Source: Fremontodendron californicum
Lineage: Eukaryota; Streptophyta; Magnoliopsida; Malvales; Malvaceae
NCBI GenBank assembly: GCA_030761205.1
Contig: JAULJL010000015.1
Span: 12,405,501-12,469,500, forward strand
Direction of reading: 5' to 3'
Length of the DNA stretch: 64,000 nt
Within the stretch, counting starts at the first letter, position 1. Each line of letters opens with the position of its first letter. Below the pieces are notes generated by a model. It was not told the DNA's origin. It saw only the letters and a program-made list of their open reading frames with translations, and made no database searches. A program made the translations under genes and the position numbers. Shown here piece after piece: positions 24,566-36,801 of this stretch.

Positions 24566-27500
24566 TGTAAGAAATGAGAGGTTCAAACCAAAAACCCAAA
24601 AGGGCGGTTCGAATCAAAAGATGGATCTAGGTCGAAAACCCTAAAGGGCAGCCTAGCTAAAGAACAAACAAGAGTTGGGATGACTGGCAATAATCTGTGT
24701 GAAATGATTCATGAGACAAGGGGTTAAAGCAGGATGGAAGGACTGAACAAGCAGCGAAGTGCAACATGACCGAATGGCACAAGGCATGGAGGGTAATTAA
24801 TGGTTGGACGCTCTCGAAAGGAGTCAAAGACATCGATGAATATTCTTTTCTGAAAGAGAAATCTGGATTAGCTCCATTGAGGTCGTTTAAGTATTCATTA
24901 TGTGGGGATCTATCCCTATTTGGTCTTTCTTTCTTTTTCTTTGATTAATGCCAGTATGTTCTTTTTCTTTCACTGGAATGAAAATACATATCCCAATTCA
25001 TAAAGTTTTGTCCTTAAATTATCCTTCTTTGTTTGAAATTTTCTTTAGATAATGCATTATGTTGGCATGAAATTTGAATGATAATAAATAAATAGATAAT
25101 GCACAAACGGAGCTTTCGTGATTACTCTACAAAAATTTGGCAACTTCACAAAATCAGAAAGGGAGAAAGAGATGATGGGACAGTGTGAGACCTGATATGT
25201 TTATACCCTTTGGAAGTAAAGAAAGCAATGATTTAAATGATGATTGATATGTAAATTGTTTTGAAGGGAGTGTACAAAGCTTTGACTCGACTAAGAAAAG
25301 ATCGTGAGGAAGTAAATTGTGGACACCTAGTCGATTTGATGAAGGAAAAGAGAAATAATTGGGAAGGACATAAAATGTTTATGAAGAATGAAATAAGAGG
25401 CTTAATCAGACTCAACTCTGAAAGGGTCTCTGGTTAATGAAATATACACAGGGGCATCGAATCTTGATTTGAGCCTCAAGTTATGCATTCCATTGTCATA
25501 AGCATGCATTGCATTATCATGACATTGCAAATAATTAGGAATTACTGTTGCATAGAGAAAAGGATATGAATGACAGATGGACAAGGAAAAATGAAACCCG
25601 ACTGTAGTAGGAAGTTGGGAATCACCATGATGACCAGGAAAAAGGTACATTTTTAAAAACAAGTCGTAGAGCCTCTGTTGAGAGGAGCAATTTATTTTCC
25701 CAATGATAGAGTCTTTGTTGAGAGGAGCATTTTTATTTTCCAAGTGTTAGAGCCTCTGTTGAGAGGAGCAATTTATTTTCCAAAGTTTCCAAGCCTCTAA
25801 TGAGAGGAGCATTTTCATTTTTCAAAGTCAAGGAGCCTCTGTTGAGAGAAGCAATTTATTTTCCAAAGTTTTCGAACCTCTGATGAGAGGAGCATTTTCA
25901 TTTTTCAAAGTTGTGGAGCCTCTTATGAGAGGAGCGTCGTTTTAAATTCCAAAGTTTTCGAGCTTCTGATGAGAGGAGTATTTCAATTTTCAAATTCAAG
26001 GAGCCTCTAATGAGAGGAGCATCGTTTTAAATTCCAAAGTTTTCGAGCCTCTGATGAGAGGAGCATTTTCATTCTTCAAAGTCAAGGAGCCTTTGATAAG
26101 AGGAGCATCGTTTTAAATTCCAAAGTTTTTGAGCCTCTGTTGAGAGGAGCATTTTTATTTTTCAAAATCGTGGAGCCTCTGATGAGAGGAGCATCGTCTT
26201 AAATTTCAAAGTCGCAAGTGATAGAGCCTCCTTTGAGAGGAGCAATTTATCTTCCAAGTAATAGAGCCTCTGTTGAGAGGAGCAGTTTATATTAATCATG
26301 GACGACATTGTCGCTTACGTCTTTGCCCTATTGCTGATTCTCAGCAATGTTCAAAGAGGGGCAGCTGTAGCGACCCTTTTTTTCTTTTTTTTCTTTACTT
26401 ACTTATTTATTTATTTTATTTTATATTTATTTATTATTATTATTATTTATTTTTTATTGGACCACTGGGTTGGTCTTGAAATTTTTGGGCTTAAGCCCAA
26501 AATGAGGACCAACAGGCCTGCCTAGTAGGCCCCAAACCTAACCTGGCCCAATAGGCTCCAAACCCATTGCAAGCCAACCAGGCTTGGTGGCCCAGCAGGC
26601 CAACACCAACCAACAGGCCACAAACCCTAGCTAGCCCAGCAACCTTTTTCTCCCTAGAAAACCCTAGCCGCCTCCCCACCTCTCCACCGCCGCTGCCAGC
26701 CACCACCGACCTGACACACCCTATGCTCGCTTGCCTGCACTTGGCCCCTAGCACCGACCCTCCCCTATAATGCCCAGCAGCTGCCTGGCACCCACCGCCT
26801 CTGCCTCGCACAGCAGCCACCAAGTAGCCAACAGCCAACCTGACCAAATGGCCTGACCACCGACCCTTGCTACATCGACCTAGCCCCACCGCCACGGCCC
26901 CTTATAAAAACCCCAACCCAAAACCGAAAAGACACAGAACAGAGAGATCAAAAAAATTGGGTAGATTAGAGAAAGAAATCGCAAGTAAAAATCACTAGAA
27001 AAAGACACCCAATTAGCCAGCAAAAAAAAAAAAAGAAAGCAAAAAAAAGAAAAGAAAGAGTTTCGAAAACTTTGGTTCTAGATCTAGGAAATCTGAGTTT
27101 GGTTTGAAAAAAGCCACCCTAGTATTCTGGTAGAAGAGGAAAGGAGGAGTGTTTCGGGTTTTTTTTTTGCTCTGAAGGATCTCCGACGCGATGGCGACGG
27201 CGGTGGAGATGGCGGTTAGGTTTTGGGAGAGAAGAAATTAGGTGAGAATTTTTTTTTTTTGTGTTTAGGTTAAAAATGAAAAAAAATTGTTTTATAAAGC
27301 AGAATCTGGGTCGGGTCGCGGGACCCGCGCGTGGGTCCACGCCTGGACCCGACCTAGATGTTGCTTTTTTTTTTTGTTGTTTTTTATTTATTTATTTATC
27401 ATGTTATTTATTATTATTATTACTATTATTATTTATTTTTTTATTTTTTTTATTTCCATTTATTTATATATATATATTTTTTATTTATTGTTATAATAAT

Positions 27501-29226
27501 TTCTTTTTTTATTTTAGCCTTTTCTTTTCACTATTATTATTATTATTATTAATATTATTATTATTAGTATGATATTAAGAATAGCTTTTGTTTTATTGCC
27601 TTTTATTTTGTATTTATTATTATTTATTTTATTGCTCATTTTTATGCATTATTAATCTAAAAAAAAGGGCGTTTTTCATTAACTTTTTATGAATAATAAT
27701 TTCTTCTCAAATAAAATGTCTTTTAAGTGATTTTCGACAAAGGAAATTCTCTAAAAGCGAACTCTTCCTCGGAACGATCGGAATATCAATCATTCTTCGA
27801 AAAGGTTTGAGTAAAATTAGTTACCGAAACATTATCGAAAGTATCGGAGTGATTCGAGAATTATTTTTACCCAGATAATTTTCTTTATTCTGAAATTAAT
27901 TATATAAAAAATGTGTCTTTATCAATTTCTGTGTTTCATCATATCGTTTTCTCCGCAAATAAAATACCTTTTTAAAATTATTTTCAGTAAATGAAATTTT
28001 CTAAAAATGGATTATTTCTCAAAATGGTCGGAGTATCAATCATTACTCGAACGGTTCAAGTAAAATTAGATACCGAAACATTATCGAAAGTATCGGAGTG
28101 ACTCGGGAATTATTTTTACCAGATAATTCCTTTTATTCTGAAATTAATTATATAAAAAATGTGTCTTTATTAATTTCTAAGTTTTATCATATTGTTTTCT
28201 CCGCAAATAAAATACCTTTTTAAAATTATTTTCAGTAAATGAAATTTTCTAAAAATGGATTATTTCTCGGAATGGTCGGATTATCAATCATTCATCGAAC
28301 TGTTCGAGTAAAATTAGTCATCGAAACATTGTCAAAAATATCGAAGTGATTCGGAAATTATTTTTACAGAGACAATTTCGTTCATTTTGGAATTAATTTT
28401 AAAAGGACATTTTTATTATTTTTATGATTTTCCCGCAAATAAAATATTTTTAAAAATTATTCTCGGTAAATGAAATCTTTTAAAAACGGATTGTTTCTCG
28501 AACGGTTGGAGTATCAATCGTCTCACGAAACGGTTCGGGTAAAATTAACTACTAAAGCATTATTGAAAGTATTGGAGTGGTTCGAAAACTATTTTTACAC
28601 AGATAATTTATGTTATCTCGGAATTAATTATAAATGAGCATTGTTGTACTTTCTATTATTATTTAAAATGATTTATCCACAAATAAAAATGTCCTTTTAA
28701 ATTACTTTTGGTAAAGGAGATTCTCTAAATACGGATCCTTTCCCGGAATGGTTGGAATATCAATCGTTCCTCGAAATGGTTTTGCGTAAAAATAATTATC
28801 GAAACATTATCGGAGTGATTCGGGAATTATTTTTACATAGATAATTTCTTTTATTTCAAAAATAATTATAAAAGATATTTTCTCTCGTTTCTTTAAAGTT
28901 CTTTTTACGAAAGAATAAATTTGAAATTCTCGTCAATAAATAAAGGGGATTAAGGAAATTATTTTTAGATACCGGAATAAAAATCATTTTTTTGAGATTA
29001 AGGATTACACGTGATTAATGGGTACCGTCTTAAAACAGGAGTCATGAGAGTGCTAATCATTCCCTATACGTAACCGTACTCCCGAACCCAATTTTATTTT
29101 CGTAGACCAAAACTATCTTTTTTCATAAATTTCGGGTGTCCAGTCACACCTAATCAAAAAAATATTGGTGACGACTCCCTGTATTTATTTTAAGAAAATC
29201 ATCGAGAGGTCAAAATCGTTATGACA
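24566..29226 (+). repeat. 3' LTR of the Ogre-like element
   Basis: About 4.66 kb, ending GTTATGACA at 29226 next to UGT coding sequence. It repeats every block of the 5' LTR: palindromic unit array 25664-26290, GC-rich block about 26480-26890, TATA 26903-26910, TTA-rich stretch 27370-27640 and the 240-bp array about 27722-28920. Confidence 0.9.
25664..26290 (+). repeat. Tandem array of palindromic units in the 3' LTR
   Basis: Same GAGCCTCTGTTGAGAGGAGC units as at 11601-12220. Variants are arranged differently, which suggests unit turnover after insertion. Confidence 0.88.
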
Positions 29227-29318
29227 ATATCGATCAAACAGCCGCTTTGCAAACTCTAAAATAGGGACAAGGTGACCAATTCCTGGAATGGGATGAATAT
29301 TAGCTTTCCTTTTGTCAT
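29227..29318 (-). pseudogene. UGT71-like pseudogene, N-terminal fragment (same gene as 9370-10554)
   Basis: From ATG at 29316-29318 the minus strand reads 30 full codons containing LIFIPFPGIGHLVPILEFAK. This is the classic N-terminal acceptor-domain start of a plant UGT with its HLVP-type catalytic-histidine motif. It runs directly into the retrotransposon's last base at 29226. The next 70 or so residues of the gene are absent from both sides of the insertion. Confidence 0.9.
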
Positions 29319-30726
29319 TTGCAGCTGTAGTTTGTTGGTAGTGTTAATTTGGTTGCTGTTCTTCACCTCTCCTTTTCTTTCTTACAACATTGACTTTAGA
29401 GAGGTTAATTTAATATTATTATTTGTCTATTGATTGTATCTATCAATTAATGTCACAAGTTGTAAATTTCAATCATGTGAATTTAATAAAACTAAATTGA
29501 TTTTTAAATTCTATTTTTTTTAACAAGATTCTAAATTTATTTTTAACTCATTACAATTTCTCTTCTTCGTAAATTCTCACTTTTAATGTTACTCAAGATA
29601 CAACTTCGTTTTTTTAAAAGTTTTTTTTTTTGGATAAAAAAAATATATAGTTGATGTCCTTAACGTGATGAGTTGATTCATCAGCCGAGGTTCCTGCAGA
29701 GATTAAAAAGAGGTCAGAGGACATCGAAATTTGGTCTTAGAAGTGAATCCCGATGCTTAAGCCAGTAAAAGTATGAAGAAGGTCGGAAGGTAACAGTGAA
29801 TCAAAAAGGATTGGAGTGTTTGGGGTTTATCCCTCGAGTCAACCCATACTTGAGCTATTTATACTTGTTTGGACATCCTGGTGAGCTCCGCGTGTTGCCT
29901 ACTTATAGGAGTTTGATGGTCGACAAACGTCCGTGATTTCAAAAGAAAATCACGGACTGTCTTAATTTAATATTGTTATTTGTCTATTTATTGTATCATC
30001 AATTAATGTCACAATTTTTAAATCTCAATAATGTGAATTTAATAAAAAATAAAATTAATTTTTTAAATTCTACTTTTTTTAACAAGATTCTAAATTTATT
30101 TTTAGCTTATTACAAATTTTTTTCTACATCTAATTTTTCACTTTTAATTTTAAATTGGAACCACCTTATAAAAGATTAAAAAAATCATAACTTTTAATCT
30201 CAAAGTTTCAACTTTATTCTTTTAAAAGTATATTTTCTTCTTGTTTCAAATAAAAATATATATCGTTTATGTCTTTAAAGTGGCAAGCTGATCCGTCAGT
30301 CGGGTTCCTGCAGAGATGGAAAGGAAGTCAGAGGGCGTTGAAATTTGGTCTCCGAGACACGCTTCGATGCTTTAATCAATAAATGTATGAGGAAGGTCGG
30401 AGGGTAACAATAATAAAAAAGGATTGGAGTGTTTGGGGTCTATCCCTAAGTCAATCCATACTTGGGCTATTTATATATGTTTGAGCGTCTTGGTGAGCTC
30501 CACGTGTAGCCTACTTATAGAAGTTTGATGGTTGATGGTATGAGCTGCCTTCCTTCACCAGGTAGGGCTCAACATGATCTCTAAAGAGTCGAGCGACATC
30601 CACGTGTCCCTTATGATGTTGGCTTGGGCGGATGGATCTGAGTTATTGGACCTACTGACTTGGACCCTTGATTTGGTTGGATCTTGGGCTTGGCAGGCAT
30701 GATATATATTATTTAATGATTGATTC

Positions 30727-30767
<41 letters not shown>

Positions 30768-30904
30768 CCAAAAAATTAAATAAAAAAAATTAAAGAATCA
30801 AGAAACTTTGTATAATTAATAATTCTACCATTAATTTGAAAATCCTATTATTCTTAAAAAGTTTAATGTAGTTCATAATAATATTTTTATTTTACTTTTT
30901 ATTA

Positions 30905-30941
<37 letters not shown>

Positions 30942-31353
30942 AGAATAAGTCTTAGAAGAAAATAGTACAATATTAATTGACTCCTTTAAAGAAAAATGTC
31001 AAAATCAATCATTGATTTTACCTAACATAATGGGTGTTTATAATTATACTAGTACTATTACTTTTGTCTTTTTAATTTACCATGAAAGCGAGTATTGATA
31101 GTAACAAGAAATAAAAGATGAATTACAATGACATTTTAACATTGATGTGTAGCAGAAAAAAGGTGCTAAATTATTGATAAAAAATCTTTCTATGTCAACA
31201 TTATATGGGTAAATAATGTTGACTCTTTCCTTTTTCTTGCTAGTATTAACAGTGACAAGAAATAGATTTGATAATTTTGAAAACAATATGATTATATGAC
31301 ACAAGAAAAATAATTAAAACATGATACAACATAAAAAAATAACATAAACACGA
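29319..31353. other. Intergenic DNA with a 558-bp tandem duplication and TA microsatellites
   Basis: No gene. Two diverged copies of a segment lie head to tail: about 29406-29963 and 29964-30545. Each contains AATTTAATATT-TTATTTGTCT and later GGATTGGAGTGTTTGGGG and GGTGAGCTCC. (TA)n runs at 30731-30762 and 30906-30938. About 31270-31353 is a short member of the ACACGA-rich dispersed repeat. Confidence 0.75.
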
Positions 31354-31428
31354 CACTACAAAATAAAGGGCTTTTTCGAACGAAATTTTTCGTCGCAAAA
31401 AGTCAAATTTCCGTCAAAAATGAGTATT
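31354..31428 (+). mobile_element. CACTA (EnSpm-like) terminal fragment
   Basis: Begins CACTACAAAATAAAGGGC and continues with GAAATTTTTCGTCGCAAAAA, the typical terminus plus subterminal motif of plant CACTA elements. No opposite end or transposase is seen nearby, so it is a fragment. Confidence 0.65.
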
Positions 31429-31504
31429 CTTCGAATCAGCCAGCCTCAGCCTTACAGCATCCTTGATCTGCCTCAATATATACCTGCTCACCAGAGGTCT
31501 CCTC

Positions 31505-31968
31505 TGTTGAGAAAAATTTAGAGTAGATAACTCTAATTTTACCACTCAAAGAAGAAAGTTTAGATTTTAGGAAAACTCACAAATGCTCACACTTCACTCT
31601 AGACTACACTCTTTAGAGAAGAACTCCTTAGGAAAACTTAGAACTTTTATTGCTTATTGAAGCTTACTACTTGATGATATACAAATGCAAGGGAGGGGGT
31701 ATTTATACAATACCAAGACAAACACAAGCCACACAAATATAAAATCTAAATAAATTACAACCACCCATTGTTGTTTAATAACAACCACACATTTAAATCA
31801 CACAACTACAACCACACATTAAACCACACAATTGCAACCACATATTGTTGTTTAATAACAACCACACATTTAAATCACACAACTACAACCACACATTAAA
31901 CCACACAATTGCAACCACACATTGTTAGGCTTTTATTTTTCCTTGGGCTGGTATTGGACAATTTAACA
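31505..31968 (-). repeat. 3' LTR of the copia element
   Basis: 464 bp, TGTTGAGAAA to CAATTTAACA. It includes two direct copies of a roughly 70-bp ACAACCACACATT segment. The polyprotein stop TAA lies in its first bases on the minus strand. Confidence 0.95.
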
Positions 31969-34900
31969 CTCCCCCTTAATACCAGCTCTTCCTCTTTGCA
32001 CCATGTTGAGTTGACGACGAAACATTTCAAATTTGTTGATACTCAAACCTTTTGTGAATAAATCTGCCATTTGATCATCTGTCTTGATCTGCTTCATCTC
32101 AATCTCTTCTTGTAGAACCTTTTCTCTGATAAAGTGATAATGCACTTCTATATGTTTGGTTCTTGCGTGAAAGACTGGATTTTCTGCCAAACGAATTGCT
32201 GACTGGTTGTCGCAATACAACGGAACTGCATAATCTACTGGTTGATGTAGATCACTCATTAGTTGTATCAGCCACGTACACTCTTGAGCTGCCATTGCTG
32301 CTGCTCGATACTCAGCTTCGGTAGTTGACAATGATACCGTTGGTTGTCTCTTACTGCACCAAGAAATTGTTCCAGAACCAAGTTTAAACATGTACCCAGT
32401 TGTTGATCTCCTGGTGTCATGATCTCCTGCATAGTCAGCATCACAATAACCAACTAACTTACAGTCTTCACCTTTCTTGTACAAAAGACCATAATCTATT
32501 GTACTTTTCACATATCTCAGTATTCGTCGAACTGCTTCTAAATGAGGCTTCTTCGGATTTTGCATATACCGACTCATCACACCAACTGTATAAGAAATGT
32601 CAGGTCGAGTCAAGGTTAAGTAGATCAGGCTACCTACCAATTGTCGATACATAGTTGCATCTTCCAAGTCTTTGCCTTCAAGTGCACACATCTTGCCATT
32701 TGGTTCCATTGGTGTTGAAATTGGCTTGCTCTCGAGCATTCCAAACCTTTTTAGCAAATCTTTAGAATATTTTTGTTGACAGAGAAATATTCCTTCTTGT
32801 ATGTGATCAACCTCTAGACCAAGAAAGTGCTTGAGTTGTCCAAGTTCTTTCATTTGAACTGATAAATTCTCCTTGGTTTGAAGAATTTCTGCCTCATAAT
32901 CACCAGTTATGATTAAATCATCCACATATATCAATACGATAGCTAGCTTTCCTCCATTAGCTTTGACAAACAAGCTGGAATCTGCAGGTGTCACTGAATA
33001 ACCACTATGAGTTAAAAATTCAGCAATCTTACCATACCATGCTCTAGGTGCTTGTTTCAATCCGTAAAGTGCCTTTCGCAGCTTACACACATGCTCAGGA
33101 TGATTTTGGTTTTGAAATCCCAATGGTTGAATCATGTAGATTTCCCGATCTAGCTCTCCATGAAGGAATGCATTCTTCACATCCATCTGCCACAAGTTCC
33201 AGTCTTTGTTGGCTGCAAGGGCAAGTAGGACTCGTACGGTTGTAAGTCTTGCCACCGGACTAAACGTTTCATCATAGTCTAGCTCATACTTCTGAGAGAA
33301 ACCACGAGCCACCAACTGTACCTTGTACCTTTCAATCGACCCATCTGGACGATGTTTTATCTTGTAAACCCACTTGCAGGATATGGGTTTCACATCTCTT
33401 GGTTTTGGCACTAGATCCCAAGTCTAATTCTGCTCAAGCGCAGTGATCTCTTCTTTCATAGCCATAATCCACTCAGAACTCTGTGATGCTTCTTCAAACG
33501 TCTCAGGTTCTGTTGTAATTGGTTCTTCCACTATGGCTGCATTAGCATATTTTGGATTTGGCTTCCGTGCTCTTGTTGTCCTTCGGATTTGTGATTGTGG
33601 AGATGGTTCTTCCACTTCACTCGATCTAACATCTGGTTGATACACACCAGTTTGCCAAGAACTCTGGACTAACACTTGCTCGTCATCGTCATCATCACAT
33701 AGGTCTTCTACTTCATCTGAAGTTAATTGAAGTTGGACAATATACTCTCCCATTTTCTGTTGTAGCATGTCTTCAAATTCTTTTGAATCTGACAACACCT
33801 CCTTTTCTGAGGACCACCAAGAAGATGCTTCATCGAATACCACATTGCTTGAAGTGTAACATCTTCCACTCGTAGGATCACAACATTTCCACCCTTTCCT
33901 TTGGTTGTCGTATCCCACAAAGATACACCTAGTTGCTTTCTTATCAAACTTGCTACGTAAATGATCAGGAACAAATACATAACATACACAACCAAATACT
34001 CGAAAGTAGCTGACTGAAGGTTTCATTTTCCACAATTTCTCAAAGGGTGAAACAAACTCTAACCTTGGTTGAGGAAGTTTGTTGATCACATGGGCTGCGG
34101 TTCTCATAGCTTCGGCCCAAAATCTTCCGGGTACATTATTTGCATGCAGCATACTCCGACAAATTTCTGCAAGATGCCGATTCTTTCTCTCTGCTACACC
34201 ATTCTGTTGTGGTGTATTGACATTAGTATACTGATGACGTATGTTGCATTCTCGTAGGTATTGAGAGAATTCGCCTGAGCTATATTCTCCTCCATTGTCT
34301 GTGCGCAAGCAACATATCTTCTTTCCCACTTCTCCTTCAACTATCTCTTTGAACTCTTTAAACTTTGAGAAAATGTCAGACTTTTCTTTCATAAAGAAAA
34401 CCCACACATACCTGGAGAAATCATCAATAAACGTCACCATGTACCGCATTCCACTAATTGATGGTTGCTTAACGGGCCCAAATACATCAGAGTGAACTAA
34501 CTCTAATGGTTCTTTTGCTTTAAACTTTGACTCCTCGTATGGCAATTGGTGTGTTTTACCATATTGGCATCCTGCACAAACTGTGTATGTTCTTATGTCA
34601 AGCTGAGGAAGTCCCTTAAGCATCGACTTCTTCATCATCATACTTAGCTTGGAATAACTAACATGACCTAACCGCATGTGCTATAAATCTGCTGTATCGC
34701 TCATTCTTGTCTTGTCTACATATGCTGACTCTGCTGACATCACGTAGACTGACTCCAGACGTCGTCCTTCCATCATCGGCTGTCCTAAGATTTTGAGATC
34801 ACGATATACCTTCACATCCCTTGGACCAAACAGAATATGGTGACCTGACGATGTTAATTGTGCCACTGAAAGCAAATTTTTCTTCATGCCTTGGACATGG

Positions 34901-36063
34901 TAAACATCTTGTAGTGGTACCTGATTATGACTATATCGAGGTCCTACTACCGTCTTACCGATGTGAGTAATCGGTAATCTTGAATTATCAGCTGTCACAA
35001 CAATGCGATTTCCCTTATATTCTGACAGGTTCTGCAACTTCTGTTTATCGCCTGTCATGTGATTTGAGCAACCTGAATCGACAATCCAGTCATTCTCATA
35101 GTCAATTCGGTCAGCCGTTGTTACTGTGAGAGCTAACTCTTCCTCTTCCATAGCAAAAAATGCTTCAGCGTCCCAATCATCTTCGCTTTTCTCCTTTGTA
35201 CTAGAAGTAGCAGCATTGCTCTCAGCGGGCCTTTTGTTAAACCAACAATCTTTTGCCATGTGACCTTTCTTGTCACAGTTGTAACAGTTACCTTCAAATC
35301 TTTTATTGTTGCTACGATTCTTTGAAGCTCCCCCTGGACGAGAGCTCCCTTCTCCTTGATGACTTTTTGTCTTCTCACCATACTTTTTAGATCCACCACC
35401 GACGTGCTGTTTGAATTTGCCTTTGCTTTTGTTGGTGTAGAGTGCTTCCTCTTCACTTTTCAACGAGACCCCTCCCATTTGCTTGGCCATAGATTCTTGA
35501 CCAACAAGCAAATTTTCAAACTCTACAAGTGATGGTTGAGTTGGCCATCTTTGTATAGCGGCAACGAAGCTGCGATATTCGGGCCTCAAACCATGGATAA
35601 TTATTCTTTTTACCCTGGTATCTCCAATAGCAGCTGTAGGATCTAAATCAGAAATTTCACGGCATAACGTTTTTACCTTGTGAAAGTATTGAGCAATCGG
35701 TATATCCCGTTGTGCAACTGATAATAATTCATTCTCAAGAAGTTGAAGTCTTGTGTCATTCTTTCTCGAAAAGAGTGCATCTACAGTATCCCACGCTTCT
35801 TTTGGCGTTTCTAGCTTTTGTATGTGTTCCAACATTTCTTCTTCAATTGTGGTCTTAAGGGCAAACATGGCTTTACCCACTTTAATCTTCCATTTGCGCA
35901 AGGTTCCTTGAGCATCTTCTTGCTCGGGATTCGTAACTTCACTACCACCAACGACTTCCCAAAGGTCTTGACCTTGTAGATAAGACATCATACACGTCTT
36001 CCACATGTTGTAATTTTTGTGATTGAGCTTCTTGATTCCTCCAACTACTTGAAGATCACCCAT
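31963..36063 (-). pseudogene. Copia gag-pol polyprotein, one frame of 1366 residues with two premature stops
   Basis: A single frame starts MGDLQVVGG at 36063. Gag has the zinc knuckle CYNCDKKGHMAKDC (residues 260-273). The aspartic protease site is WIVDSGCSNHM (Asp 329). Then come the integrase HH-CC region (LWHMRLGHVSY...VCAGCQYGK) and DDE core (HSDVFGP, RTDNGGEY, GVAERKNR). The reverse transcriptase has YVDDLIITGD. RNase H follows with GYCDADYAGD, STTEAEYRA and TKHIEVHYHFI. Stops are TAG 34681-34683 (a Trp codon in the second copy of this region) and TAG 33424-33426. It would encode the enzymes for copying and inserting the element. Domain order integrase before RT is diagnostic of Ty1-copia. 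Confidence 0.96.
31969..31977 (-). promoter_or_regulatory. Copia polypurine tract
   Basis: The minus strand reads AAGGGGGAG immediately before the 3' LTR TGTTAAATTG, the standard plus-strand primer site. Confidence 0.9.
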
Positions 36064-36318
36064 CGTGTCGGCAAGACTCTAACAATACCGAACAAGCTTG
36101 ATTTTGAGACACAAACTTGTAGAGTACAAACTCCTCACGACTCAAGAACGCTCAAACCAAAAATAGTACCTGAATAACTATTTCACCATGAACAGTACCG
36201 TATACGTGAATAGTATTGTATACCATATACTTGAATAAATCTCGTATATGTTAACAATTACTATAAAAGTATATAGTGACATGTGTGAATAGTAACTATG
36301 GTAGTAACTCACAACCTT

Positions 36319-36330
36319 GCTCTGATACCA
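36319..36330 (-). promoter_or_regulatory. Copia primer-binding site (tRNA-iMet)
   Basis: The minus strand reads TGGTATCAGAGC, the classic initiator-methionine tRNA complement of plant copia elements, two bases from the 5' LTR. Confidence 0.95.
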
Positions 36331-36332
36331 AT

Positions 36333-36796
36333 TGTTGAGAAAAACTTAGAGTAGATAACTCTAATTTTACCACTCAAAGAAGAAAGTTTAGATTTTAGGA
36401 AAACTCACAAATGCTCACACTTCACTCTAGACTACACTCTTTAGAGAAGAACTCCTTAGGAAAACTTAGAACTTTTATTGCTTATTGAAGCTTACTACTT
36501 GATGATATACAAATGCAAGGGAGGGGGTATTTATACAATACCAAGACAAACACAAGCCACACAAATATAAAATCTAAATAAATTACAATCACTCATTGTT
36601 GTTTAATAACAACCACACATTTAAATCACACAACTACAACCACACATTAAACCACACAATTGCAACCACACATTGTTGTTTAATAACAACCACACATTTA
36701 AATCACACAACTACAACCACACATTAAACCACACAATTGCAACCACACATTGTTAGGCTTTTATTTTTCCTTGGGCTGGTATTGGACAATTTAACA
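36333..36796 (-). repeat. 5' LTR of the copia element
   Basis: 464 bp, equal in length to the 3' LTR. It differs from it at about four positions (for example ACTTAGAG against ATTTAGAG near its right-hand start). Confidence 0.95.
36528..36535 (-). promoter_or_regulatory. TATA box in the copia 5' LTR
   Basis: The minus strand reads GTATAAATACCCCC. It is placed inside the LTR as expected for its pol II promoter and conserved at 31700-31707 in the other LTR. Confidence 0.6.
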
Positions 36797-36801
36797 TCCT
36801 C

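Larger units (their letters stand above)
10555..29226 (+). mobile_element. Ogre/Tat-lineage Ty3-gypsy LTR retrotransposon, defective, inserted in the UGT gene
   Basis: Two direct LTRs (10555-15137 and about 24566-29226) flank an internal region of about 9.4 kb. In order it holds a PBS-like site, an extra ORF1 upstream of gag, gag, protease, a reverse-transcriptase remnant and an integrase. Very long LTRs, an ORF before gag, and an apparent intron acceptor between protease and RT are hallmarks of the Ogre group. Most of RT and all of RNase H are deleted, and many stops and frameshifts are present, so it cannot move on its own. No target-site duplication is found because the left end is truncated together with host sequence. 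Confidence 0.9.
31505..36796 (-). mobile_element. Ty1-copia LTR retrotransposon, full length, young
   Basis: A 5292-bp element with 464-bp LTRs is flanked by the perfect 5-bp duplication TCCTC (31500-31504 and 36797-36801). It reads right to left: 5' LTR, tRNA-iMet primer site, one gag-protease-integrase-RT-RNase H frame, polypurine tract, 3' LTR. The two LTRs differ at about four sites by eye, so insertion was recent. Two nonsense codons block the polyprotein. Confidence 0.97.
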
